Shown: positions 47,076-55,824 of the stretch, in pieces
Layout: every line of letters starts with the position of its first letter
Position numbering within the stretch: the stretch's first letter is position 1
NCBI RefSeq assembly: GCF_026011715.1
Contig: NZ_BRVM01000006.1
Span: 39,955 to 103,954 of the forward strand
Source of the DNA: Cytobacillus sp. NCCP-133
GTDB lineage: Bacteria; Bacillota; Bacilli; Bacillales; Cytobacillaceae
Reading direction: 5' to 3'
Length of the DNA stretch: 64,000 bases
Translations under genes and position numbers: made by a program
The notes under the pieces: model-generated
Database searches by the model: none
Told to the model about the DNA's origin: nothing
What the model saw: the letters and a program-made list of their open reading frames with translations, nothing else

Positions 47076-47175
47076 GGTGACCCATCCTTTCATACCTTTT
47101 GGTACTCATAGTTTTGCCCGATCTCGATAAAAGAAAAATAGCAATTAAAGCCAGCAGTTTTCGGCTGCCAAAATA

Positions 47176-47203
47176 ATAAGCCGGCTTCTAATGAACCGGC
47201 TTT
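47176..47203 (-). terminator. Terminator after gcvH
   Basis: AAGCCGG/CCGGCTT stem with a roughly 11-base loop next to the gcvH stop. T runs are stronger on the plus strand than on the minus strand. Confidence 0.65.
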
Positions 47204-47212
47204 TTCTGCTTT

Positions 47213-47596
47213 TTATTCTTCGTTTGTCATTTCCTCGTATTGATCAGCAGTCATTAACTTCTCAATTTCACTCATATCGGATGGCTCCACTACAACCATC
47301 CAGGCTTTTTCATATGGAGATTCGTTAACGAACTCAGGATTGTCATTCAGGTCTTCATTGATTTCAACAACTTTTCCGCTAATAGGCGCATATAGTTCAG
47401 AAACGGTTTTAACAGATTCAACACTGCCGAAAGGCTCGTTTACTGTTAACTCGTCACCTGCTTCAGGCAGCTCGACGAATACGATGTCCCCAAGCTCTGA
47501 TTGCGCGAAATGCGTGATCCCGATGCGGACTTTTCCATCTTCTGTCTTTACCCACTCATGCTCTTCTGAATAACGTAATTCTTTTGGTGTGCTCAT
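47213..47596 (-). CDS. gcvH: Glycine cleavage system H protein
   Basis: A 127-residue lipoyl carrier of the glycine cleavage system, also the entry point of lipoate in bacilli. The lipoylated lysine is K63 in [19 protein letters not shown] 47596 ([16 protein letters not shown]) follows GGAGGGA; the reading frame to 47674 overlaps yusI's spacer and is not used. LipA, encoded in this window, supplies its cofactor. Confidence 0.95.
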   Translation of the reverse strand: MSTPKELRYSEEHEWVKTEDGKVRIGITHFAQSELGDIVFVELPEAGDELTVNEPFGSVESVKTVSELYAPISGKVVEINEDLNDNPEFVNESPYEKAWMVVVEPSDMSEIEKLMTADQYEEMTNEE

Positions 47597-47686
47597 AATG
47601 TATCCCTCCATTTTTTTAAATGCCAATTTATGATCGTAAAAATCGATCTCATCATTCATGATGGCCTTAAGCACCCAGATGCTCCC

Positions 47687-48046
47687 TTAGGACAGCCATG
47701 CCTTTTCATAATCCTCTTCTTTAAATCCAACAGTTACCTTTTGGCCATCTGTCAGAAGCGGTCGCTTGATCAGCATGCCGTCTGTTGCAAGAATGTCAAG
47801 CAGTTCTTCCTCTGAAGAGGTTTTTACCTTGTTCTTCAAACCAAGCTCCCTATATTTCTGGCCGCTCGTATTAAAGAACTTTTTTAATTCCAATCCGCTG
47901 TTTTGATAAAGCGTTTTAAGCTCGCTTCCTGAAGGCGGATTCTCAACGATATGTACTTCTTCATAAGACAAGTTATGTTCATCAAGCCATTTCCTGGCCT
48001 TCCGGCATGTCCCGCATTTGGGATACCAGTAAAAAGTCAACGCCAT
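47687..48046 (-). CDS. yusI: ArsC/Spx-type protein YusI
   Basis: A 119-residue ArsC-like thioredoxin-fold protein. It has a CxxC (WYPKCGTCRKARKW) at residues 10-13, as in Spx relatives, and the RPLL segment of arsenate-reductase-type proteins (MLIKRPLLTDG). Regulator-type (Spx, MgsR) or reductase function cannot be decided. It keeps the place of yusI next to gcvH. ATG 48046 has ATGGTG upstream, a moderate site. Confidence 0.85.
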   Translation of the reverse strand: MALTFYWYPKCGTCRKARKWLDEHNLSYEEVHIVENPPSGSELKTLYQNSGLELKKFFNTSGQKYRELGLKNKVKTSSEEELLDILATDGMLIKRPLLTDGQKVTVGFKEEDYEKAWLS

Positions 48047-48070
48047 TTTTTTCACCATCCATGTTAACAT

Positions 48071-48282
48071 ATCCAGGCTTTTAAAAATTTGCTGCCTTTT
48101 AATTGAATACTACCATAAATGGATGACAAAGCATAACATTGATTCACCATTTTATATTCGACATTTTTCTATAAGTTCCTGCAGGTGAATAAATTTCTAA
48201 CTATAAAAAATCTAGTGCTCATATTCCGTGATGCTTCGAAGTTTAAAGAAGAGATTTAAGCAAACAATTACCTAAAATAAAT
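48071..48282. other. Spacer between yusI and fadE
   Basis: About 210 AT-rich bases with no ORF or clear motif apart from the fadE terminator at its end. The yusI promoter should be here on the minus strand. Confidence 0.35.
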
Positions 48283-48306
48283 GCCCCCTTCACAAAGAAG
48301 GGAGCC
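48283..48306 (-). terminator. Terminator of the fadNAE operon
   Basis: On the minus strand GCTCCCTTC pairs with GAAGGGGGC (one U-G pair, 5-base loop), followed by ATTTATTTT. Confidence 0.8.
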
Positions 48307-48315
48307 AGATTACAA

Positions 48316-50100
48316 TCAAACTGCGAAACGTTCAGCGTCAATTAGCTTTTCAGCAGCTTCGCGCTTTTTCGCGATCACGTTAATAGGTGTGTGGCGCGTA
48401 AATTTGCGAAGAGCAGACATCATCATGCGAAGGGCATCACCATTTTCTACTGCAACAAGCGTTTCTTTTGCATCCTGCTCGATTTTGTTGAAAGCTTCCT
48501 GACAGAAGATTTGAGTATAAAGAAGCTTTTGCTTACTCTTTTCAAGGCCAGCTTTTTCAATGGCCTTTTCTGTACGAAGAACAACGGATTCCATTGCATA
48601 TGCATTTGAAATGATGTCAGCAATATTTACTAGGATTTCCTGTTCTTTATCAAGAGCCTTGCCGTACTTCTGGGCCGCTAACCCCGCAGCAAGCAAGCCA
48701 ATCTTCTTCGCATTTTTCACTAAATATTTTTCCTGTGCCAATGGCTCATCGCCAGGCTCTTCAGGCATCATCATCATGAGCTCTTCCTGCAGCGCTTGAG
48801 CTTTTTGGAATAATGGAAGTTCCCCTTTTAATGCTTTGCGAAGATATGTGCCTGGAACCAATAGACGGTTGATTTCGTTTGTCCCTTCGAAAATACGGTT
48901 AATGCGGGAGTCCCGGTAGGCTCTTTCGATTTCATATTCAGCCATGAAACCATATCCGCCATGAATTTGAACGCCTTCATCTACCACATAGTCAAGGACT
49001 TCCGTGTTGAAGTACTTGTTCATCGAACACTCAATTGCATATTCCGCGATGGATTTGGCCACTTCTTTCCCGTCTTTCACTTCTTCATCAGTAAGCTTGC
49101 TCATACGGTCTTCGAATAAGCCTACTGTACGGTAAACTGCACTTTCCGCTGCATAGATTTTCGAAGCCATCGTTCCAAATTTTTCTTTCGTCAAGTTGAA
49201 TTGTGCAATTGGCGTTTTGAACTGCTGTCGCTGGTTTGCGTATTGTGCAGCTAATTCGAATGCGCGTTTGGCGCCGCCGACTGCACCTACACCTAACTTG
49301 TAGCGGCCGATATTTAAGATGTTAAAGGCAATGACATGGCCTTTGCCAAATTCTCCAAGCAGGTTTTCTTTTGGCACCTGCGCATCTTCAAGAATTAAAG
49401 TGCGTGTTGATGAACTCTTGATTCCCATTTTCTTTTCTTCTGCCCCTACAGATACACCAGGGAATTCTCTTTCTACGATGAACGCGGAGAAATACTCTCC
49501 ATCAATTTTTGCATACACCACAAATACATCTGCGAAGCCTGCATTTGTAATCCATTGCTTTTCGCCATTTAATACATAGTGAGTGCCTTCAGCATTCAGC
49601 TTGGCAGTCGTTTTTGCCCCTAGAGCGTCTGAGCCTGAGCTGGGTTCAGTCAATGCATATGCAGCGAGCTTTTCGCCCGTAGCCAAGGCTGGAAGATACT
49701 TTTGTTTTTGGTCTTCGTTACCGAATAGAACGATCGGCAGTGAACCAATCCCTACATGGGCACCATGTGAGATTGAAAATCCGCCGGCACGCGCCATTTT
49801 TTCAGCGATTAATGCTGAGCTTACTTTATCCAATGCAAGTCCGCCGTACTCTTCCGGAACGTCTGCTCCTAAAAGGCCTAGTTCGCCTGCTTGCTTCAAT
49901 AATTTAACTGAACGGTCAAACTCATGATTTTCTAGATGTTCGATTTGCGGAACTACTTCATTCACAACATAGTCTTCTGTGGTTTTCGCAATCATAACCT
50001 GTTCATCCGTGTAATCCTCTGGTGTAAACACACGGTCATAGGAAACATCTTCAATTAAAAAGCTTCCGCCTTTAATTAGGTTTTCAGTTTGATTTGACAT
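48316..50100 (-). CDS. fadE: Acyl-CoA dehydrogenase FadE
   Basis: A 594-residue FAD acyl-CoA dehydrogenase of the larger Bacillus FadE type with an extra C-terminal helical domain (about 420-594). The catalytic Glu is in RINRIFEGTNEINR (about 395); YALTEPSSGSDALGAKTTA and YKLGVGAVGGAKRAFELAA are signature regions. It carries out the first oxidation of beta-oxidation and passes electrons to ETF. Two ATGs follow GGAGG; ATG 50100 has the better 9-base gap. It is the last gene of fadN-fadA-fadE. Confidence 0.94.
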   Translation of the reverse strand: MSNQTENLIKGGSFLIEDVSYDRVFTPEDYTDEQVMIAKTTEDYVVNEVVPQIEHLENHEFDRSVKLLKQAGELGLLGADVPEEYGGLALDKVSSALIAEKMARAGGFSISHGAHVGIGSLPIVLFGNEDQKQKYLPALATGEKLAAYALTEPSSGSDALGAKTTAKLNAEGTHYVLNGEKQWITNAGFADVFVVYAKIDGEYFSAFIVEREFPGVSVGAEEKKMGIKSSSTRTLILEDAQVPKENLLGEFGKGHVIAFNILNIGRYKLGVGAVGGAKRAFELAAQYANQRQQFKTPIAQFNLTKEKFGTMASKIYAAESAVYRTVGLFEDRMSKLTDEEVKDGKEVAKSIAEYAIECSMNKYFNTEVLDYVVDEGVQIHGGYGFMAEYEIERAYRDSRINRIFEGTNEINRLLVPGTYLRKALKGELPLFQKAQALQEELMMMMPEEPGDEPLAQEKYLVKNAKKIGLLAAGLAAQKYGKALDKEQEILVNIADIISNAYAMESVVLRTEKAIEKAGLEKSKQKLLYTQIFCQEAFNKIEQDAKETLVAVENGDALRMMMSALRKFTRHTPINVIAKKREAAEKLIDAERFAV

Positions 50101-50169
50101 TTTCATGTTCCTCCATTCTATATTGAGGAGAAAGCCTGCAGAGGCGTTACTCCATGAATTTTTTATGAA

Positions 50170-51345
50170 TTATAAAAGCTCAAAGACTCCAGCTGCTCCC
50201 ATTCCGCCTCCAATGCACATGGTGACAACTCCGAATTGCTGTTTGCGGCGCTTCATTTCATGAATAAGAGAAAGTGTCAGCTTTGCACCTGTACATCCAA
50301 GCGGGTGTCCAAGCGCAATGGCTCCGCCGTTAACATTCACTTTTTCTTCATCCAAGCCCAGCTCACGGATAATCTGAAGTGATTGTGATGCGAAGGCTTC
50401 ATTCAGTTCGAACAAACCGATGTCGGAAAGCTCAAGCCCTGCTAGCTTAAGTGCTTTGGGAATGGCTACCACCGGCCCTACACCCATGATTTCAGGAGGC
50501 ACTCCGCCGACTGCGAAACTTCTGAATGTAGCCATTGGCTGCAAGCCTGATGATTCAGCTTTTTCACGGTCCATTACCATGACTGCGGCTGCCCCATCAC
50601 TTGTTTGTGAAGAGTTCCCTGCTGTGACTGTACCCGTTACCGAGAAGGCAGGGCGCAGCTTTCCTAGCGTTTCAACGGTAGAATCCGGGCGAACCCCTTC
50701 ATCCTGGCTGAACTGGAGTGTTTTTTCTGTAATCTTATTATCTTTTCCGACAGATCGTAACGTGACATCAACAGGAACAATTTCATCTGCAAATCGGCCA
50801 TCCTGGATTGCCTTCGCAGCATTTTGATGGCTTCTAACCGCAAAAGCATCCTGGTCCTGTCGTGAGATGCCATATTTTTTAGCCACTTCTTCAGCTGTAT
50901 GTCCCATTCCCATGTAGTATTGAGGCGCTGTTTCCGCCAATTTGGCGTTCGGGCGGACCACATGCCCCATCATCGGTACAAGGCTCATCGATTCCGCTCC
51001 GCCGGCAATGATGGTATCGGCATGGCCGATCATAATTTTTTCGGCAGCATAAGCGATTGACTGCAAGCCTGAAGAGCAATACCGGTTGATTGTAATTGCC
51101 GGAACCTCGTGGGAAAGTCCAGCAAGAGCTCCGATATTCCTCGCCATATTCAAGCCCTGTTCTGCTTCGGGCATGGCACAGCCAATGATTAAGTCATCGA
51201 TATTTCCTTCATAATTTCCTGCACGTTTCAATGTTTCCTTTACAACAAGCGCACCTAAATCATCCGGCCTTACATTTGCAAGGGTACCTTTTTTTGCTTT
51301 GCCGACCGGTGTTCTAGCACCTGCAACAATTACAGCTTCTCTCAT
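50170..51345 (-). CDS. fadA: 3-ketoacyl-CoA thiolase FadA
   Basis: A 391-residue thiolase. The nucleophilic cysteine is in [11 protein letters not shown] (about 88), with the active-site His in [14 protein letters not shown] and the second Cys in [12 protein letters not shown]. It releases acetyl-CoA in the last step of beta-oxidation, after FadN. AGAGAGGGA precedes the ATG. Confidence 0.95.
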   Translation of the reverse strand: MREAVIVAGARTPVGKAKKGTLANVRPDDLGALVVKETLKRAGNYEGNIDDLIIGCAMPEAEQGLNMARNIGALAGLSHEVPAITINRYCSSGLQSIAYAAEKIMIGHADTIIAGGAESMSLVPMMGHVVRPNAKLAETAPQYYMGMGHTAEEVAKKYGISRQDQDAFAVRSHQNAAKAIQDGRFADEIVPVDVTLRSVGKDNKITEKTLQFSQDEGVRPDSTVETLGKLRPAFSVTGTVTAGNSSQTSDGAAAVMVMDREKAESSGLQPMATFRSFAVGGVPPEIMGVGPVVAIPKALKLAGLELSDIGLFELNEAFASQSLQIIRELGLDEEKVNVNGGAIALGHPLGCTGAKLTLSLIHEMKRRKQQFGVVTMCIGGGMGAAGVFELL

Positions 51346-51359
51346 TCTATTCCCTCTCT

Positions 51360-51580
51360 TTCTATAAAGTGAGACTTCACACAGAGGGTTTTTTTTCCCG
51401 CTGAGGCTGAGTGTTAATCGAGGCCCGCACGATGCGGGTCACTCAGACGTTGCTACAGGATGTGCTGAATTTAGTCTGAGTTCCTCTTTCGGGCTTATAC
51501 GGGCAATTACGCCCCGCAATTCAGTCCCGATTCTCCTAGTTTCTATTTGGCGGCTTACTGCCTGTTAAACTGCGATAAAT
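51360..51580. repeat. Structured CGGGC repeat (copy 2) between fadN and fadA
   Basis: A 220-base compound element inside the fad operon spacer. CCCGC-ACGAT-GCGGG is a hairpin; CTCAGAC … GTCTGAG (about 51440-51482) closes a larger stem. The right half, TCGGGCTTATACGGGCAATT … TTACTGCCTGTTAAACTGC, matches the repeat at 6664-6762. Confidence 0.6.
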
Positions 51581-51596
51581 GTTTTAATCTATTTAA

Positions 51597-53981
51597 TTAG
51601 TTGCGCAATGGCTTCCCTTTTAAAAGCATGTGCTGCATACGCTGCTGTGATTTTGGCTCAGCAACAAGGCTTAAGAATGCCTCCCTTTCCAAATCAAGCA
51701 AGTATTGCTCATCTACTTCCGTTCCATACGGCACTTTACCGCCAGCAAGGACATACGCGAGCTTTTTTGCGATTTTCAGGTCATGCTCTGAAATATAGCC
51801 GGATTGGAACATGGCGTGTGCGCCAAGCAGCAATGTGGCATAGCCAGTTTCCCCGACGACTGGCACTTTTTTGCGGACACGAGGCTTGTAGCCTTTTTCA
51901 TGTAGAGCAAGCACAGCCTGCTTCGCATCGTAGAGAAGGTGGTCTCCGTTTACGCTAATGCCATCAGCAGGATTCAGGAAGCTATGATCGCGTGCTTCTT
52001 CACCGGATGTAGATACTTTCGCCATGGCAATCGTCTCAAATACTTTATTGGCAACCTTTTGAAGATCAAATTCTATACCATTAGGCAGGCTTTCAAGGTG
52101 CTTAATATATAGCTCCTTGTTGCCACTTCCGCCTGGAATCAGACCAACTCCTGCTTCAACAAGACCCATATAAGTTTCGCTGGAAGCCTGGATATGCGCT
52201 GCAGGCAGGCAAACCTCTGTCCCTCCGCCAAGTGTCATTCCGAATGGAGAAGCAACAACAGGCTTCGAGCTGTATTTGATTTTCATCATGGCATTCTGGA
52301 ATTGGCGGACGACCATATCCAGTTCGTAAATATTGTCATCTTGCGCTTCCAACAGGATCATTCCCAAGTTGGCGCCGACACAGAAGTTCTTGCCCTGATT
52401 TCCAATGACAAGGCCTTTGTAATGTTTCTCCACCTCATCAACTGCAAAATTGATCATTTGGATAATATCTAGTCCGATCGCATTGCTTTGTGAATGGAAT
52501 TCCAGTAGGGCAACGCCATCACCTATGTCAATAAGGCTTGCACCAGTATTCTTTTTAATGACTCCCTTTTGCTTTTTGAGCTGCTTAAGATTGATTACTT
52601 TTGGATTTTCTTCGATTAATTTATATTCGCCGTTAAGATAGAAATACTTGAGCCCATCCTCTTCCTTATAGAATGAGGTGAAGCCTTTTTCGAGCATCTC
52701 TTTAACCCATGCAGGGACTTCTTCACCTGCTTCTTCCATTTTCTGAACAGACTTTTCTACCCCGATAGCATCCCATGATTCAAATGGGCCAAGCTCCCAT
52801 CCGAAGCCCCATTTCATGGCACGGTCTATCGCAGTGAGATCATCTGCAATTTCGCCTAGCAATTGAGCAGAATAAAGCAGTGCCGGGCTAAGGATATTCC
52901 ATAAAAGCCCGCCTGCGCGGTCATCCGCATATACAAGCGCCTTCAACTTTCCGGCAGTTCCTTTTTCCTGTTTGCTCATTTCTACTGATGCCGTTTTAAG
53001 CTTTTTGCGAGAACCGTATTCCAAGCTTTCAGGATTAAGTTCAAGGATTTCTTTTCCTTTTTTCAAAAAGAATCCCTGTCCGGACTTGCTTCCAAGCCAG
53101 CCTTTTTCCTGCATGGCTTTCATGAAGCCAGGCACTTCAAATACTTCTTTTTCTTTTCCTTCCACTTGCTCATAAACGTTCCCTGCGACGTGTATAAATG
53201 TATCAAGGCCAACTACATCTAGCGTTCTGAAAGTGGCGCTTTTTGGCCTTCCGATCAGCGGTCCTGTAACGGAATCTACTTCGCCGACACTATAGCCGCC
53301 CTTCAGCATTTCCTGAACGGTTACCAGAAGACCGTATGTGCCAATCCGGTTTGCAATAAAGTTTGGCGTATCCTTTGCTTCTACAACGCCCTTGCCCAGT
53401 ACATCTTCTCCGAACTGCTTCATGAATGTAATCACTTCAGGAGCAGTATTCTTAGCGGGGATTATTTCTAAAAGCTTTAAGTATCGCGGAGGATTGAAGA
53501 AATGGGTGCCAAGGAAGTGCTTCTGGAAATCCTCTGAACGCCCTTCCGACATAGCTTCAACAGAAATACCCGAAGTATTGGTACTGATGATGCTTCCAGG
53601 CTTTCTGTACTGGTCCACTTTTTCAAAAACCTGTCTCTTTATGTTTAAATTTTCTACAACCACTTCGATTACCCAATCCACATCTTTAATGCGTTCCATA
53701 TCATCTTCAAAATTGCCAGCTTCAATCAGCGCAAGATTCTTTTTGGATGTAAGCGGAGCCGGTTTTTGCTTCAATAGTTTTTGGCGGTTGCCCTCACTTA
53801 ATCGATTGCGCACCGCTTGATTTTCAAGGGTAAGTCCTTTTGCTTTTTCAGCATCCGTTAATTCACGAGGTACAATATCGAGCAATAATGTTGGTATTCC
53901 GATATTAGCCAGGTGGGCAGCGATTCCTGAACCCATTACACCGGAGCCCAAAACAGCAGCCTTTTTAATTTGTTGGATCAA
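51597..53981 (-). CDS. fadN: Enoyl-CoA hydratase / 3-hydroxyacyl-CoA dehydrogenase FadN
   Basis: A 794-residue bifunctional beta-oxidation enzyme. The NAD-binding fold comes first (KKAAVLGSGVMGSGIAAHL, residues 6-24), with LGTHFFNPPRYLKLLEII of the dehydrogenase. The hydratase-type crotonase domain follows (about 490-690: VIGNQGKNFCVGANLGM; FGMTLGGGTEVCLPAAHI). TTG 53981 follows AAAGGGGGA; the frame from 54017 would read through the FadR operator and has no site. It is the first gene of the operon. Confidence 0.94.
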   Translation of the reverse strand: MIQQIKKAAVLGSGVMGSGIAAHLANIGIPTLLLDIVPRELTDAEKAKGLTLENQAVRNRLSEGNRQKLLKQKPAPLTSKKNLALIEAGNFEDDMERIKDVDWVIEVVVENLNIKRQVFEKVDQYRKPGSIISTNTSGISVEAMSEGRSEDFQKHFLGTHFFNPPRYLKLLEIIPAKNTAPEVITFMKQFGEDVLGKGVVEAKDTPNFIANRIGTYGLLVTVQEMLKGGYSVGEVDSVTGPLIGRPKSATFRTLDVVGLDTFIHVAGNVYEQVEGKEKEVFEVPGFMKAMQEKGWLGSKSGQGFFLKKGKEILELNPESLEYGSRKKLKTASVEMSKQEKGTAGKLKALVYADDRAGGLLWNILSPALLYSAQLLGEIADDLTAIDRAMKWGFGWELGPFESWDAIGVEKSVQKMEEAGEEVPAWVKEMLEKGFTSFYKEEDGLKYFYLNGEYKLIEENPKVINLKQLKKQKGVIKKNTGASLIDIGDGVALLEFHSQSNAIGLDIIQMINFAVDEVEKHYKGLVIGNQGKNFCVGANLGMILLEAQDDNIYELDMVVRQFQNAMMKIKYSSKPVVASPFGMTLGGGTEVCLPAAHIQASSETYMGLVEAGVGLIPGGSGNKELYIKHLESLPNGIEFDLQKVANKVFETIAMAKVSTSGEEARDHSFLNPADGISVNGDHLLYDAKQAVLALHEKGYKPRVRKKVPVVGETGYATLLLGAHAMFQSGYISEHDLKIAKKLAYVLAGGKVPYGTEVDEQYLLDLEREAFLSLVAEPKSQQRMQHMLLKGKPLRN

Positions 53982-54002
53982 CTTTATTTCCCCCTTTATT
54001 TT

Positions 54003-54020
54003 TGAATGAACAATCATTCA
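54003..54020. promoter_or_regulatory. FadR operator of fadN-fadA-fadE
   Basis: TGAATGA-N4-TCATTCA is a perfect palindrome fitting the Bacillus FadR consensus TGAATGA-N4-TCATTCA. It lies 22 bases before the fadN start codon. FadR should repress the operon until long-chain acyl-CoA appears. Confidence 0.88.
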
Positions 54021-54042
54021 TTTTATTCCCAAAAAAATATTC

Positions 54043-54062
54043 ATCTGATCTGATCTGATCTG
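54043..54062. repeat. ATCTG pentanucleotide repeat, four units
   Basis: Four perfect tandem ATCTG units lie about 23 bases upstream of the FadR operator, in the expected promoter region of fadN. Length changes here would move promoter elements. Confidence 0.8.
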
Positions 54063-54277
54063 AATGAGTCCTGTTAGTTATAACTATAAAATATTTGCAA
54101 AATTTACGCAATGATTTTAATCGGAAAAATTTGAAAATGTTTTGAATTTTTTTGAAGGCCGCAGGGACTTTTGGGAGAAATGATACAGATTGTTTTGGGA
54201 CATCCTATAAAAGAAGCTTCTGTTGCCGGACGTATCAGTCTGCAATCAGAAGTTGATTGTAATGGAGGTGAAAAAAG

Positions 54278-54409
54278 ATGGGCAAAATGAAAAAGGATCC
54301 ATCGAGGGCTGGAGTCAGTGCAGCAAGTGTTCAGGGCGATGCGGGACCAACTGTTGAAAGACAAGGCCCCAAAAAGAGGAACAGCCAAAACAATCAATAC
54401 AAACGTTAA
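54278..54409 (+). CDS. yuzL: YuzL family small protein
   Basis: A 43-residue, very hydrophilic protein: MGKMKKDPSRAGVSAASVQG, then DAGPTVERQGPKKRNSQNNQ. It matches the YuzL family, whose short, disordered, Lys/Asn-rich members resemble minor small acid-soluble spore proteins; the function is not established. An excellent site (GGAGGTG, 8-base gap) precedes the ATG. Confidence 0.82.
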   Translation: MGKMKKDPSRAGVSAASVQGDAGPTVERQGPKKRNSQNNQYKR

Positions 54410-54632
54410 TTCAGAGTAGGATTTAAAAGCGTAAATTAAATATAACTTGCTTGCTTATTGGGCTGGCTGCTGCCAGCCTCTTTCCATTATGTACATAGGG
54501 TAAATCTTCAAATTCTTTCCTTAAGAATAACCGAGGTTTTTCAGAGGAAAGATATGTTCGAATAAAAGTGCTTTTATTCCCTGTGTCGCTTTATATATTT
54601 GCGGTTAACAATACTAAATTGGAGGGTTTTCT
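54410..54632. other. Spacer between yuzL and the coat genes
   Basis: It holds a small hairpin-like GGCTGGCTGCTGCCAGCC (about 54460-54478) that may terminate yuzL, and the promoter for the coat genes. No ORF is seen. Confidence 0.4.
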
Positions 54633-54905
54633 ATGCAACAGCAAAATATGAACATGCAAAACCAGCAGGGCATTATGCAGCAGCCGCCTGCCGTTGTTTC
54701 CACTAAGGATTCTCTGTACTTAACAGATATGCTTTCCTGGAACCTTCTTGCTTTTAAAAAGGCTCATTTTTATGCCCAGCAGTGTCAGGATCAGGAGCTG
54801 AAGACTCATTTCGAACAGTGTGGGCAAATGCATCAGCGTCATTATCAGCAGCTGCTTACCCATTTAAATCAGCAGAATCAGCAAAGCTTTATGGGAATGC
54901 AATAA
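54633..54905 (+). CDS. Spore coat-like protein (CotF-related, YusN type)
   Basis: A 90-residue, Gln- and Met-rich protein (MQQQNMNMQNQQGIMQQPP at the start) with a helical core DSLYLTDMLSWNLLAFKKAH and FEQCGQMHQRHYQQLLTHL. This is one helical unit of the ferritin-like CotF fold. It precedes a second, full CotF-type gene by 27 bases, and GGAGGG lies upstream of its ATG. Likely a coat protein assembled late in sporulation; a direct role is inference. Confidence 0.78.
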   Translation: MQQQNMNMQNQQGIMQQPPAVVSTKDSLYLTDMLSWNLLAFKKAHFYAQQCQDQELKTHFEQCGQMHQRHYQQLLTHLNQQNQQSFMGMQ

Positions 54906-54932
54906 GAAAAATAAATATTGAAGGAGATTATA

Positions 54933-55286
54933 ATGAATCAAAATCAGAACCAAAATCAAAATACCATTCAAAACTCTGAAACTCAGGTTAATAAAACCCC
55001 GCAAATGAATGACCGGGACTTTTCAAACGATTTGCTGGCAATGGAGAAATGGATGACAAATGCCTATTCTGTTGCCATGAATGAAGCAAGCCACCAAAGC
55101 CTTTACCAGGACATGCTGACAGTGTTCAATGAAACGCAAAATCAGCAAAGAGAGCTTTATAATCTTATGTTCAGAAAAGGCTGGTACAAGGTGGAAGCAG
55201 CTGACCAGCAAAAGCTACAGCAATCCTATCAGCAATTCCAAGGTTATTCCAGTCAGTTTCCGTATGGAAATGGACAAATGCAATAA
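54933..55286 (+). CDS. CotF family spore coat protein
   Basis: A 117-residue CotF-family (PF07875) protein. After an Asn/Gln-rich head (MNQNQNQNQNTIQN) comes the core DRDFSNDLLAMEKWMTNAYS and a second helix QDMLTVFNETQNQQRELYNL; RKGWYKVEAADQQKL is the usual ending. ATG 54933 follows GAAGGAGA; the TTG at 54918 overlaps it. It pairs with the preceding coat-like gene. A long-form repeat starts directly after its TAA. Confidence 0.87.
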   Translation: MNQNQNQNQNTIQNSETQVNKTPQMNDRDFSNDLLAMEKWMTNAYSVAMNEASHQSLYQDMLTVFNETQNQQRELYNLMFRKGWYKVEAADQQKLQQSYQQFQGYSSQFPYGNGQMQ

Positions 55287-55492
55287 GAAAAGCGCAAGGC
55301 ACCTTGACCTCCCCCGACAAGCATTAGACAATCCCTTCCAGAAGGTGTTTTTTCCTTCTGGAAGGGATTGGATTATGATCCCGAGTCCCTAGGAGCCGAA
55401 ACTAGACAAGTTTGTGACCTCGAGGGAGGTAGGCGCCTGCAGCTAGACAGTTCTGTAAGTTCAAAGAGATACATATTCTGATATTATAAACA
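55287..55492. repeat. Dispersed GCGC repeat, long form
   Basis: GAAAAGCGCAAGGCACCTTG begins at the base after the coat gene stop. The internal hairpin is a perfect 16-bp stem (55330-55345 with 55354-55369) unlike the sequences in other copies. The right end reads GAGGGAGGTAGGCGCCTGCA, then GCTAGACAG, TTCTGTAAGTTC and ATATTCTGATATTATAAAC. The arms TTGACCTCCC and GGGAGGT pair. Confidence 0.85.
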
Positions 55493-55494
55493 AG

Positions 55495-55524
55495 AAACCG
55501 CTGCAATCCTTGTAGCGGTTTCTT
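55495..55524. terminator. Bidirectional terminator before yusU
   Basis: GAAACCGCT/AGCGGTTTC stem with a roughly 11-base loop, following the repeat. Confidence 0.78.
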
Positions 55525-55568
55525 GCAAATAATTGCAAAAAAAAAACATGTACTACTCTTTCACATCT

Positions 55569-55820
55569 TTATTGTGTTTTTTTGCTTCTCATTTCTTCAT
55601 TCATCATCTTGATTTCAGCAATAAGAGCTTTCATTTCCTCTTTTGCATCCGGATATGTATCATTCCAATGCTTCGCTAAAGGGGGCATGGATTTGGCAAT
55701 AAAGGAGTATAGTGCCCATGCTTCAACCTTGTCCTTTAGTTCCGGGTTGGTCTCGCCGATAAGGAGTTCCGTATATTTTTCCAGCAGGCCGTCAAGCTGA
55801 CCTTTTAATTTATCATTCAT
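55569..55820 (-). CDS. yusU: YusU family protein (DUF2573)
   Basis: An 83-residue helical, acidic protein: MNDKLKGQLDGLLEKYTELL, then ALYSFIAKSMPPLAKHWNDT. It fits the DUF2573 family (YusU), located next to yusV in B. subtilis too. It has no known function. GGAGGAAT precedes the ATG; it ends the Fur-controlled minus-strand cluster, 4 bases after the reductase gene. Confidence 0.75.
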   Translation of the reverse strand: MNDKLKGQLDGLLEKYTELLIGETNPELKDKVEAWALYSFIAKSMPPLAKHWNDTYPDAKEEMKALIAEIKMMNEEMRSKKTQ

Positions 55821-55824
55821 TCTC

